This document shows positions 38,545-47,907 of a stretch of 64,000 nucleotides of DNA, piece by piece. Numbering within the stretch: the first letter of the stretch is position 1; the number at the start of each line of letters is the position of its first letter. The notes under the pieces are model-generated. The model saw only the letters and a list, made by a program, of their open reading frames with translations, was not told where the DNA came from and made no database searches. The position numbers were made by a program, and so were the translations under genes. The stretch is from contig QBVW01000003.1 in assembly GCA_003284215.1 (NCBI GenBank), positions 1 through 64,000 of the forward strand, written 5' to 3'. This DNA is from SAR86 cluster bacterium AG-313-D11. GTDB taxonomy: Bacteria > Pseudomonadota > Gammaproteobacteria > Magnimaribacterales > D2472.

Positions 38545-40293
38545 TTAAGGTTGTCTGATTTTATCCACCATACGATAGATATTATCTGGTGGCTTAGTAA
38601 AGAAAAAAGAAACAATAAGAGCAACAATAAAATTAATAATCATTCCAACAAAACCAAAACCCTCAGGTGATATTCCAAAAAACCAATTGTCTACAGAATT
38701 TAAATGCACATTCAAAAATTTGAAATTAATGATGTATGAAGATGTAATGATTAGTCCAGAAAGCATTCCAGCGATAGCGCCCTCTTTATTAAGTCGTTTA
38801 CAAAATATTCCCATTAATAATGCTGGAAAGATAGTTGCAGCTGCCAAGCCAAATGCAAATGCTACTACTTGAGCTACAAATCCAGGTGGGTATATACCAA
38901 ATAGCCCAGCGATCAATATCGCAACAGCTGCAGAACATCGTGCATAGAAAAGTTCTTGCTTTTCAGTTATTTGTGGCATGAATGTTTTTTTCAAAACGTC
39001 ATGTGATATTGAGGCTGATATCACTAACAATAAACCAGCTGCAGTAGATAATGCTGCAGCCAAAGCCCCTGCTGCAATCAAAGCAATAACCCAGCCTGGT
39101 AGTTGTGCTATCTCGGGATTAGCAAGGACTATGATATCCCTATCAATATAGACTTCATTAGAATTAGTATAATCCGCATTGTTAATTAGGAGCCTTTCTC
39201 CAGAAAGCCCTCTTTCACTTGCAAAATTAGGTTTGACACCTTCTAATGCATTGCCAGCTGAATATTGAATAATCTTGTCATTATTTTTATCTTTCCAAGC
39301 AATTAATCCAATGTTCTCCCAATTTTTGAACCAACTTGGTGCTTCTTCGTATTGAATTTCCTGAACAGAATCGATGAAGTTCATTCGAGCAAATGCAGAA
39401 ACTGCTGGCGCAGTTGAGTATAAAATAGCAATGAATATCAAAGCATATCCAGCTGATTTTCTAGCATCACTTACTTTTGGAACTGTAAAAAATCTTACGA
39501 TAACGTGTGGTAAACCTGCAGTACCAAACATCAGGGCAGCTGTAATACAAAAAATATCAATATTAGATTTTATATTTTCTGTGTAGGCACTAAATCCAAG
39601 CTCTGTTGTAACTTTATCTAATTTATCTAGTAAATAAACATCGCTATTAACAAGAGTATCACCAAAACCTAATTGAGGAATGGGATTGCCAGTCATAAGG
39701 ATCGAGATAAATATTGCAGGTACTAAATATGCAAAAATTAATACGCAATACTGAGCTACTTGGGTGTATGTGATACCTTTCATGCCTCCTAAGACTGCAT
39801 AAAAGAATACTATGCACATACCAATAATAACTCCTATATTAATATCAACTTCAAGAAATCTAGAGAAGACGATACCAACACCTCTCATTTGACCTGCTAC
39901 ATAAGTAAATGAAATAAATATTAAACATATAACAGCAACCAATCTAGCGGCATTAGAGTAGTACCTAGCTCCAATAAAATCAGGAACTGTATATTGACCA
40001 AATTTTCTTAAATATGGAGCTAATAATAAAGCTAAAAGCACATATCCTCCTGTCCAGCCCATTAAATAAACAGAACCATCTTTTCCAAGAAAGGCTATTA
40101 GACCAGCCATTGAAATGAATGAAGCAGCTGACATCCAGTCAGCAGCTGTTGCCATACCATTTGCAACAGGATGAACGCCTTTTCCAGCTATATAAAATTC
40201 ATTAGTTGATGAGGCACGCGACCAAATGGCAATACCAATATATAAAGCAAAAGAAAGACCAACAAAAATATATGTAAGGAGCTGAGTGTCCAT
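38545..40293 (-). CDS. Sodium:solute symporter large subunit (VC_2705/acetate-permease-like)
   Basis: 582 residues with about 13 membrane helices, a member of the SSS family. FYIAGKGVHPVANGMATAADWMSAASFISMAG and the GLPHVIVRFFTV segment are typical of the ActP-like subfamily that comes with a DUF4212 partner. A hydrophilic insertion of about 110 residues sits between helices in the middle. Substrates in the subfamily are thought to be short carboxylates or amino acids; not determinable here. It depends on the sodium gradient that NQR would create. Confidence 0.9.
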   Translation of the reverse strand: MDTQLLTYIFVGLSFALYIGIAIWSRASSTNEFYIAGKGVHPVANGMATAADWMSAASFISMAGLIAFLGKDGSVYLMGWTGGYVLLALLLAPYLRKFGQYTVPDFIGARYYSNAARLVAVICLIFISFTYVAGQMRGVGIVFSRFLEVDINIGVIIGMCIVFFYAVLGGMKGITYTQVAQYCVLIFAYLVPAIFISILMTGNPIPQLGFGDTLVNSDVYLLDKLDKVTTELGFSAYTENIKSNIDIFCITAALMFGTAGLPHVIVRFFTVPKVSDARKSAGYALIFIAILYSTAPAVSAFARMNFIDSVQEIQYEEAPSWFKNWENIGLIAWKDKNNDKIIQYSAGNALEGVKPNFASERGLSGERLLINNADYTNSNEVYIDRDIIVLANPEIAQLPGWVIALIAAGALAAALSTAAGLLLVISASISHDVLKKTFMPQITEKQELFYARCSAAVAILIAGLFGIYPPGFVAQVVAFAFGLAAATIFPALLMGIFCKRLNKEGAIAGMLSGLIITSSYIINFKFLNVHLNSVDNWFFGISPEGFGFVGMIINFIVALIVSFFFTKPPDNIYRMVDKIRQP

Positions 40294-40298
40294 AAACT

Positions 40299-40553
40299 TT
40301 ACAGATCCTCTTCATGATTATCTTTATATTTCTTATCTAATTTATTCATAAAATATATGTAAATGAAAATTAATAATACAAAGAAATAAATACTCCCTTG
40401 TTGAGCAAACCAAAAACCAAGTTTAAATCCGCCAATTTGAAATTGATCGAGAGAGTCTGACCAAATAATTCCAAACCCAAAAGAAACGATAAACCAAACA
40501 GTTAAAAGGATAGAAAGAATTTTTAAATTAGAATACCAATAATTATTTTTCAT
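40299..40553 (-). CDS. DUF4212 small subunit of the sodium/solute symporter
   Basis: 84 residues from the ATG at 40553; an ATG 15 codons earlier (40598) is possible, but family members begin near KNNYWYSNLKIL. Two membrane helices with the conserved VSFGFGIIWSD and GFKLGFWFAQQGSIYFFVLLIF identify DUF4212 (the TIGR03647-type small subunit). It is always found just before the large subunit, as here with a 5-base gap. Role in assembly or transport is not well defined. Confidence 0.85.
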   Translation of the reverse strand: MKNNYWYSNLKILSILLTVWFIVSFGFGIIWSDSLDQFQIGGFKLGFWFAQQGSIYFFVLLIFIYIYFMNKLDKKYKDNHEEDL

Positions 40554-40677
40554 TGAATGTTGCTCAAAGTACTTAATATATTTAATAAGAAAACGCATTA
40601 ATAGTATATCTTTTTAAAAAAAATCTTAAGTTAACAATCTATATTTCAATTTAAAAAATTATGCATACAATGTAGGT

Positions 40678-43536
40678 ATGAAAAATTTTATAGCCCTCTC
40701 TTTATTTTGTTCACTTTTTTGCACTGTGCTTCTCTCTGAAGAGCTAATGAAGCCAACTAGCTTTTCTAAGGATTTGTATCCAGAAGAAATATTAGATGGT
40801 AATTATTTATCAGATATTGATCATCCTAGTAGTTTTTTAGATTTTAATTATGGAGAAAGAGTTGCCTCACCTGCTCAAATTTCTTCAGCGATTGTGGCTT
40901 GGTCAAAACAGTCAAATCGTTTGAAGGTTGTTGAGTATGCAAAATCTCATGAGGGCCGTCCTCTTTATGCTCTCTTTATCTCAGCTCCTGAAAATATAAA
41001 TAACTTAGATGTCATAAAATCGAACATCACCAAACTATCTGATGCAAGGAATATTAACGATAAAGAAGCTGAATCCATAATTAAATCAATACCTAGTGTT
41101 GCATGGATGGCTTATTCTATTCATGGCAATGAAACTTCTGGTGCTGATGCTGCGCTTGGGATTATCTATCATTTGATAGCAAGTAAGGACTCTGATGTCA
41201 TAGATATGTTGTCAGAAATGATCATTGTAATAGATCCTATGATGAATCCAGATGGTCGTGATAGATTCGCAAAATCTCTTGAACAATTTAGAGGAACAGC
41301 ACCAAACTATGATGATCAATCATTGCTTCATACTGGTGATTGGCCATATGGAAGAACAAATCATTATTATTTTGATCTAAATCGAGATTGGTTATATCTA
41401 ACTCAACCTGAAACTCGAGGACGCGTTGCATTAATAAATGAATGGCGTCCTCAAATATTAGTTGATGGTCATGAGATGGGCGCACAAGATACATTTATGA
41501 CTGGCCCACCACGAGAACCAATTAATAAAAACATTGACAGAAACCTTATTAAATGGGGAAATCAATTCGCCAGCGATCAAGCAAATGAATTCGATCTAAG
41601 AGGCTGGAGATTTTATACTGGTGAGTGGCACGAAGACTTATATCCCGGATATTCATTTTACGTTCAATTTAGAGGCACTCTGGGAATCTTGTATGAACAA
41701 TCACGTATGTCTGAAGATGGTGTGCGCAGACCTGAAGGTACAATCCAATCCTATAAAGAGGCAGTTCATCATCAATACATAAGCACATTGGCAAATCTTA
41801 AAACATTGCAAAAAAATTCATACCAAATGTATCTAGATTATTGGGATGGTAGAAAGCTTAATGTTTCAAAAAATGGTAAGTATGGTAATCAAACTTTTGT
41901 AATTCTGCCTACAGATAATTATGGCCGTCTTAATGCTTTGGTTGCCAAACTCGAAGCACAAGATGTTGAGCTTTTCAGAAATACGAAGATATTGAGTGTG
42001 CAATCAGCATTAAAACAATCTGGTGAATTGGTAGAGGATTTTGTAATTCCCAAGGGAAGCTTAATTATCCCTAATAGGCAGCCTGAAGCCCCTTTAATTT
42101 CTGCAATATTAGAATTTGACGCCGATATTGATGAATCAGTCTTACTTGAAGAAAGGCAGGCAAGCTTAAGAGATGGATCATCAATTATGTATGACACGAC
42201 AGCTTTTAATTTCACTATGATGTTTGGATTATCTGCTGTAACTGTTCCTGAAAATTTATCTAATAATCTTGAGCCATGGTCGCCCTTCCCTTCAAGTCTT
42301 GAGATAAATGAAAGTGCAGTGATGTGGGCCGTTGATGCTGAAGATGATAGATCAGTTGCCTTTGCTGCAAGATTAATGGAAAAAAATATTAACGTTCGTA
42401 TTGTTGATAAAGATGCAGTGCTTTCTAAACACTCATTATCTAGAGGTAGCGTGGCTGTATTAGCAATGGATAATTTAAATCATAAGGATTTAATTAATGA
42501 TATTAGACAAATTGCAACAGACTTAGACATATCATTAGTTTCAATAGAGTCTGGCTTTGGTTCTAAAGAGCTCCCAGATTGGGGTGGAAGGCATTTTCTT
42601 CTTTTGCAAAAACCTCAGATAGCTATATTGAGTCATGCTGATTTTAGTTCATATGATGTTGGAGTTACTTGGTGGTCAATTGATCAGTATCTTGGCATTA
42701 GACACAGTCAAGTAAATTCATCCATGGCTGGATATGCTGACTTAAGACGTTATAACACAATTGTTATGCCAAGTGGTTATGCTGATCTAAATGGCTCTAA
42801 AAAAGAAGCCTTAATGACATGGGTGGCACAGGGCGGAACACTTATAGCGCATAATCGAAGCAGTAGATTAATAGCTTCAAGCGAGGATTTTGGTAATGTG
42901 AAATTACTTCAAAATACTTTTGAAAATAGTGTTGATTATAATTTTAATCTGCTTAGAGAAATTGCAGCTTCAGAAAACAATATTAATAAAGCAAAAATAT
43001 TAGCTCATGGTATAAATTTGGATATTTCCTATCCTTGGGAATCTTTTGATGAGCAGTTATCTGAAAAAGATTTGCAAAACAGAGATAAATGGCAATCTAT
43101 TTTTATGCCATCTGGTTCAATGGTGGCTGGAAGAGTTGATCAAAAGCATTGGCTGTCATTTGGAACACCTCCAACACTTCCCATTCTTTATGCGAACTAT
43201 CCCATTCTCATGACAAATAATCAGAGTGAAGCAGTTGTAAGAATTGGAGAGCTAATATCAGATGATACTATTAATGATTTTAGAATGATTAATTGGTCTT
43301 CTATTCCACCTGGAAAAGATCTAAATGTAAGAATGAGTGGATTAGTTTGGCCTGAGGCAGCCCAAAGGATTGCGAATTCAGCCTACTTAACCCGTGAAAG
43401 AATAGGAAGAGGACAAATTATATTATTTGCTGGAGAGCCAAACTTTAGGGGCTCAACAAGAGGCACTAATAGACTTTGGCTTAATGCATTAATTTATGGC
43501 GCTGGTCTTGGTGCAAGCAGTAAAATTAATCTCTAA
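40678..43536 (+). CDS. Secreted M14 family zinc carboxypeptidase-like protein
   Basis: 952 residues with a signal peptide (residues 1-20). The M14 domain has the zinc ligands His149 and Glu152 in HGNETSG and His265 in DGHEMGAQ, and a probable catalytic Glu340 in GILYEQSR. A long C-terminal half contains a flavodoxin/GATase-like fold segment (IVMPSGYADLNGS, VAQGGTLIAHNRSS). It probably trims peptides in the periplasm or outside. Followed by an S9 oligopeptidase, suggesting a peptide-degradation pair. A TACAAT sits six bases before the ATG, and there is no clear ribosome site. Confidence 0.9.
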   Translation: MKNFIALSLFCSLFCTVLLSEELMKPTSFSKDLYPEEILDGNYLSDIDHPSSFLDFNYGERVASPAQISSAIVAWSKQSNRLKVVEYAKSHEGRPLYALFISAPENINNLDVIKSNITKLSDARNINDKEAESIIKSIPSVAWMAYSIHGNETSGADAALGIIYHLIASKDSDVIDMLSEMIIVIDPMMNPDGRDRFAKSLEQFRGTAPNYDDQSLLHTGDWPYGRTNHYYFDLNRDWLYLTQPETRGRVALINEWRPQILVDGHEMGAQDTFMTGPPREPINKNIDRNLIKWGNQFASDQANEFDLRGWRFYTGEWHEDLYPGYSFYVQFRGTLGILYEQSRMSEDGVRRPEGTIQSYKEAVHHQYISTLANLKTLQKNSYQMYLDYWDGRKLNVSKNGKYGNQTFVILPTDNYGRLNALVAKLEAQDVELFRNTKILSVQSALKQSGELVEDFVIPKGSLIIPNRQPEAPLISAILEFDADIDESVLLEERQASLRDGSSIMYDTTAFNFTMMFGLSAVTVPENLSNNLEPWSPFPSSLEINESAVMWAVDAEDDRSVAFAARLMEKNINVRIVDKDAVLSKHSLSRGSVAVLAMDNLNHKDLINDIRQIATDLDISLVSIESGFGSKELPDWGGRHFLLLQKPQIAILSHADFSSYDVGVTWWSIDQYLGIRHSQVNSSMAGYADLRRYNTIVMPSGYADLNGSKKEALMTWVAQGGTLIAHNRSSRLIASSEDFGNVKLLQNTFENSVDYNFNLLREIAASENNINKAKILAHGINLDISYPWESFDEQLSEKDLQNRDKWQSIFMPSGSMVAGRVDQKHWLSFGTPPTLPILYANYPILMTNNQSEAVVRIGELISDDTINDFRMINWSSIPPGKDLNVRMSGLVWPEAAQRIANSAYLTRERIGRGQIILFAGEPNFRGSTRGTNRLWLNALIYGAGLGASSKINL

Positions 43537-43555
43537 TATTTATGGAACTAATAAG

Positions 43556-45658
43556 ATGAATAAAATAAAATTAATTTTTATCTTCCTTTTTGTAGGTTGC
43601 TCAAATCAAAACCAAGAAACAATGAAAGCGCCAATTGCAAAAAAAATTCCAGTAACCTATTCTGCCCATGGCGATATCCGCATAGATAATTATGACTGGC
43701 TCAGAGACGATACAAGAAAAAATGAAGAAGTATTACAGCATCTTAGATTAGAAAATAAATATGTTGATTCGTGGTTTAACAATCAAGAATATAACTATGA
43801 AGAAGAGATCATGCAGGAATTTCTTAGTCGCTTGCCTGAAAATGAAATATCATTTCCATTCGATAACTTCGGAACTGAGTATTTCACTAAATCATTTAAG
43901 GATAAGCAACTCAGCATTTACTATAGAAATGATGGAGGAGAAGAATCATTAATTCTTGATCCTAATATTAAATTTAGTACTCAAGATTATTATCAAGTAA
44001 GTAGATTCAATCCAAGTCCTTCTAATAAATTTGCTGTATTTGGTGAAGACAATGATGGTCGCAGGAAATATATTGCAAAATTTATAGATCTCAATTCTAA
44101 TCAATTAATTGAAGATGAGTTGGAGCTAACATCAGGAAATATGGTTTGGGCAACAGACTCTAAGAGTATTTACTATTTAAAAAAAGATCCAGTCACATTA
44201 ATTTCTAACAAGTTATATAAACATACATTGGGTGAATCTCAATCATCTGATGAGTTAATTTATGAAGAGCTTGATAATGAGTTTAATTTAGGTATTTCAA
44301 AGAGCTCTTCAAAGGAATTTTTACTTCTAAATATTGAAAAAACAAATTCAAATGAAATAAGAATTCTTTCATTAGGTAGCTCTAATCAAGACAAGCTAAC
44401 AATTTTCTTACAAAGACAGGAAGATCATCTTTATAAAATAGACCACTCCAATGATATTTTCTATATTCAAACTAACCTCAATAGTCCCAATTATAGAATC
44501 ATGCAAAGCAAGAATGGGTTTATTTCCCATATAGATGAATCTAATGAGTTGATACCTCATGATCCAAATGTTTACATTCAAGATTTTGTAATAACTTCTT
44601 CATATATAGTCTTAGAAGTAAGAAAAAATGGTTTGCCAGCAATAAGTCAATATAAAAAAGATTCATTGTTGGCGATAGATATTATGCTTCCTGATACAAG
44701 CTATTTTGTATCACTAGCTTCTTCTGATTATGTTGACTATGAGAATAATCAATTTCATTATTATTATTCAAGTCCTAATAGACCCCTTGCAATTTATAAA
44801 GCAAACGCAATTAATAATACTTCCTCTAAGGTTTGGCAAAAAATAGTAAACAACTTTAAAGAAGATGATTATGTGGTTGAAAGAACTTTCAATGAAGTAA
44901 GAGATGGGACTATGGTGCCTGCAACTATAGTTTATAAAGCTGATAAAAGTCTTAATCGCCCTATCCTATTTTATGGCTATGGTTCATATGGAATTAATAG
45001 GGAAGCTCGCTTCAGTGAGTCTATCTTGCCTTTAATTAATAAGGGTTTTATTTTTGTGTATCTCAATATTCGGGGTGGTGCAGAAATGGGAAAAGAATGG
45101 TATGAACAAGGAAGAATGCTCAATAAAATGAATTCATTTTATGATTTTAATGACTCTGTAGAAGCTATTCTTAATAAGGGTTATGGAGATAAAAACAATG
45201 TATTTGCACAGGGTGGAAGCGCTGGTGGTCTATTAATGGGGGCAATTGTTAATTTAAAACCAGAACTTTACAAGGGAATTATCTCTGGAGTGCCATTTGT
45301 TGATGTGCTTACCACTATGTCTGATGAATCTATACCTTTAACCACTTTTGAATATGATGAATGGGGTAATCCAAATAATTATGAGGAGTATATGTACATG
45401 AAAAAGTATTCACCATACGATAATATCGATTACCTGAATTATCCAAGTATGCTGATTACCTCTAGTTTATTTGATTCTCAAGTACAATATTTTGAACCTG
45501 CAAAATATGCACCTAAACTAAGAGAGTACTCAACCTCTTCAAATCCTATACTTTTTAAGATTAATTTGATTGGGGGCCATGGAGGAAAAAGTGGCCGAAT
45601 TAATGGATTTGAAGAGACCGCGATGGAGCATAATTTTTTATTAAACCTTGTTGATTAA
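43556..45658 (+). CDS. S9A prolyl oligopeptidase family lipoprotein
   Basis: 700 residues from the ATG at 43556; the frame is open 20 codons upstream, but from 43556 it gives a proper lipoprotein signal (IFIFLFVGCSNQ, lipobox Cys at 15). The N-terminal seven-bladed propeller begins YDWLRDD. The catalytic triad is Ser about 555 in GGSAGGLLMG, Asp in FDSQV and His in GGHGGKSGR. It cleaves short peptides, often after Pro or basic residues (oligopeptidase B-like). Translation may couple to the M14 gene just upstream. Confidence 0.9.
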   Translation: MNKIKLIFIFLFVGCSNQNQETMKAPIAKKIPVTYSAHGDIRIDNYDWLRDDTRKNEEVLQHLRLENKYVDSWFNNQEYNYEEEIMQEFLSRLPENEISFPFDNFGTEYFTKSFKDKQLSIYYRNDGGEESLILDPNIKFSTQDYYQVSRFNPSPSNKFAVFGEDNDGRRKYIAKFIDLNSNQLIEDELELTSGNMVWATDSKSIYYLKKDPVTLISNKLYKHTLGESQSSDELIYEELDNEFNLGISKSSSKEFLLLNIEKTNSNEIRILSLGSSNQDKLTIFLQRQEDHLYKIDHSNDIFYIQTNLNSPNYRIMQSKNGFISHIDESNELIPHDPNVYIQDFVITSSYIVLEVRKNGLPAISQYKKDSLLAIDIMLPDTSYFVSLASSDYVDYENNQFHYYYSSPNRPLAIYKANAINNTSSKVWQKIVNNFKEDDYVVERTFNEVRDGTMVPATIVYKADKSLNRPILFYGYGSYGINREARFSESILPLINKGFIFVYLNIRGGAEMGKEWYEQGRMLNKMNSFYDFNDSVEAILNKGYGDKNNVFAQGGSAGGLLMGAIVNLKPELYKGIISGVPFVDVLTTMSDESIPLTTFEYDEWGNPNNYEEYMYMKKYSPYDNIDYLNYPSMLITSSLFDSQVQYFEPAKYAPKLREYSTSSNPILFKINLIGGHGGKSGRINGFEETAMEHNFLLNLVD

Positions 45659-47322
45659 TAAATTATTGACGATTGCAACTCTACATCTGACATCTGCCAG
45701 ATAGCCTGATGCTTTAGCAAAGCATCGTTAGCTAATTTACTTTGACCAATCGATTTATAAGCTTTATGTAAACCAAAATAAGACCAGCCGTTTCTTGGAT
45801 AATTTTCTAAATCTTTTTTGAAAACATTGATGGCTTCTTCAAAATCATTATTCAATAATAACGCATGACCAAGTGACTGCCTGGTGGGATAATACCAAAA
45901 TTCTGGCTCTCTATAAGGTAACGCATCTTGGACGGCTACAGCCATCTTAAAGTGCATGATAGAAGCCTCTAGATTCATCTTAGATAACTCGATTTGACCC
46001 ATAGCAAGATGATTTGCAATTTCTAACAATTTATCTGATGGTTGGCCAGCCTTAATAATAACTTTAATTTCAGGAGCATCTTTTAAGGGCAAAATTTGTT
46101 GCTGCTCAGATTTTGCACTTATTAAATCACCAGTTGATGCAAAAGCAACGCTTCTTGCATAATGGTATAAACCCAGGGAGAATTTAAATTCTTCTATTGG
46201 TTTATCATAAGATAAAATTTCATCCCACTTAGCAAACCTGATGTATGAGAGCAAAGGAATTGTGTGGAAAAATTCGAGAAATGGAAGTTGTTTAATCTGT
46301 TCAGTTCGAACATATTTAGATACTTTCAAGGCAGACTCTATTGATAACCTGCTTCTCCCCTCCATCGTTGAAGCTGCCCATAAAAAATGAACATTGTGGG
46401 GATAATACAATGCTGGATAAAAGCCTTGAGCATTACATTGGGCAATATAATCTTCATCGACTTTTGCTGCTTCAATATTTGCAAGAGATGCATCATGGTA
46501 TCTTCCTACACGCCAATAAATATGAGCTGGCATATGAACTAGATGACCTGCTCCAGGTACCAACTTTGCCAATCTATCAGCTGGTTTCTCTGCTCTAGCA
46601 GGATCTGAAGATGCCTCTACCGCATGAATATATAAATGAATAGCTAGGGGATGATTTGGATTAGAAGCTAAAACAGACTCAAGACTGTGTAAAACTTTAA
46701 CAGTATCAGGTTTTGGATCTCCATCTTCAGCCCAATAATTCCAGGGCATAGTATTCATCAATGCTTCAGCAAACAATGAGGCCGCGTCATTATCATTGGG
46801 ATAAGCTCTCGATAGATCTTCCATAGCATTTGCGTATGCTATATCTAATGCCTCCCTATTAGTTTTAGGATTTCCGTTATATCTTGATGACAATGCTGAT
46901 ATATATGCCTTCTCTTTGTTTGAAGCATTGTCAGATAAATCCATAGCCTTATTAATTGCTTCAAAAGCAGCAACCCTATTTTGAGGGGCCATGATAACTT
47001 TGCCGTCACTATTAACGTTAATATTAGGGCCCAAAGCTAAAGCTTCACCCCAGTAACACATTGCACAGTTAGGATCTAATTTTTGAGCTGCTTTAAAACT
47101 TCTAATTGATTCGGCATGATTAAAGGCAAAAGCCATAATCATTCCTTGATCGAAATATTTTTGAACGCCATGAATATCAGATGATATAACATGTGAGTGA
47201 TTTCCTAAGCCCTTAAGCAATGGAGCTCCAGCTTTGCTTACTAGTTCACTGTTTGACCTTTCGGCACAAGAGAAAAATATAAATAAAGAAACAGTAATTA
47301 TTAAAATTTTTATTTTTACCAT
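45655..47322 (-). CDS. TPR-repeat lipoprotein, probably iron regulated
   Basis: 555 residues. The N-terminus is a lipoprotein signal with Cys19 (FIFFSCAE). The mature part has TPR-like helical repeats (FNHAESIRSFKAAQKLDPNCAMCYWGEALALG; LGHALLLNNDFEEAINVFKKDLENYPRNGWSYFGL) and conserved His-rich spots (HLVHMPAHIYWRVGRYHDA). I know this as a widespread uncharacterised TPR family; the function is unknown. Its promoter contains a Fur-box palindrome, so a role in iron or metal uptake is possible. Shares a 4-base stop overlap with the S9 gene. Confidence 0.8.
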   Translation of the reverse strand: MVKIKILIITVSLFIFFSCAERSNSELVSKAGAPLLKGLGNHSHVISSDIHGVQKYFDQGMIMAFAFNHAESIRSFKAAQKLDPNCAMCYWGEALALGPNINVNSDGKVIMAPQNRVAAFEAINKAMDLSDNASNKEKAYISALSSRYNGNPKTNREALDIAYANAMEDLSRAYPNDNDAASLFAEALMNTMPWNYWAEDGDPKPDTVKVLHSLESVLASNPNHPLAIHLYIHAVEASSDPARAEKPADRLAKLVPGAGHLVHMPAHIYWRVGRYHDASLANIEAAKVDEDYIAQCNAQGFYPALYYPHNVHFLWAASTMEGRSRLSIESALKVSKYVRTEQIKQLPFLEFFHTIPLLSYIRFAKWDEILSYDKPIEEFKFSLGLYHYARSVAFASTGDLISAKSEQQQILPLKDAPEIKVIIKAGQPSDKLLEIANHLAMGQIELSKMNLEASIMHFKMAVAVQDALPYREPEFWYYPTRQSLGHALLLNNDFEEAINVFKKDLENYPRNGWSYFGLHKAYKSIGQSKLANDALLKHQAIWQMSDVELQSSIIY

Positions 47323-47372
47323 CGTGTACTTCCTAAATTAAATTGTTTAACAGCTAAATTATCACATTAAAA

Positions 47373-47401
47373 ATTCTAAATGAGAATCATTCTCAATTCA
47401 A
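47373..47401 (-). promoter_or_regulatory. Promoter with Fur-box palindrome in its spacer
   Basis: On the minus strand TTGAAT (47396-47401) and TAGAAT (47373-47378) are exactly 17 bases apart. The spacer holds the perfect 7-1-7 palindrome TGAGAATCATTCTCA (47381-47395), which fits the gammaproteobacterial Fur-box core TGATAATNATTATCA with only A-to-G type changes. Fur binding would block polymerase. The TPR lipoprotein ATG lies about 44 bases downstream of the expected start; the divergent gene may be affected too. Confidence 0.75.
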
Positions 47402-47462
47402 AATTATTAGTGTAGTATTCAGACATATCTTAATAAAGAGATATTATTTTTGGAGAAAAAAT

Positions 47463-47864
47463 ATGGAACTTGAATTATGGAATATATTTCAAAGCTCAAG
47501 GGGAGCAAACGCAACAATGATTCTTTCAGTGACTATCGGTATATGGATAGCTGCTAGATTTGCCAGTGTTGCTAGAGAAAATGATGCGCCAGTTTTAATG
47601 AAGGCAATTATTTCTATATTTGCTTTATCTGGCTTTGCTTTTGGTTGGATGGTTATTACTAGAGCGGTTAATGGCTGGGTTGTTCAAGCAACAGCTTTAT
47701 CTGATTTAAGAGAATCTGGAACAGAATTAAGTCCAATTGCAACTCAATACGTTGAAATGTATGGAGGAGATTTTATGACTAATCCAGGTCTTATAGGAAT
47801 GGCATATTTAATATCTGGGTTACTTATTGCACTTTTACCCTTGTGGCTAAAGGATAATAAATAA
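47463..47864 (+). CDS. Hypothetical membrane protein
   Basis: 133 residues with three hydrophobic helices (about 17-37, 46-66 and 106-127) and a polar loop around residues 75-105 (SDLRESGTELSPIATQYVEMYGGDFM). A good TGGAG ribosome site precedes the ATG. I recognise no family. It is divergent from the TPR lipoprotein and shares its Fur-box region, and ends in a strong terminator, so it is a single-gene unit. Confidence 0.75.
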   Translation: MELELWNIFQSSRGANATMILSVTIGIWIAARFASVARENDAPVLMKAIISIFALSGFAFGWMVITRAVNGWVVQATALSDLRESGTELSPIATQYVEMYGGDFMTNPGLIGMAYLISGLLIALLPLWLKDNK

Positions 47865-47880
47865 TATAAATATTTATATA

Positions 47881-47907
47881 AAAAGCCTGCTTTGAGCAGG
47901 CTTTTTT
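47881..47907. terminator. Bidirectional intrinsic terminator
   Basis: A perfect 10-bp stem AAAAGCCTGC/GCAGGCTTTT with loop TTTGA (47891-47895) and a T run on one side, A run on the other. It lies between the convergent membrane-protein gene (ends 47864) and the dehydrogenase gene (ends 47906) and can stop transcription from both sides. It is the only clear G+C-rich terminator in the window. Confidence 0.92.

Noticed and set aside
43496-43555. Longer N-terminus for the S9 oligopeptidase
   Set aside because: It would bury the lipoprotein signal sequence; the ATG at 43556 gives a proper lipobox.
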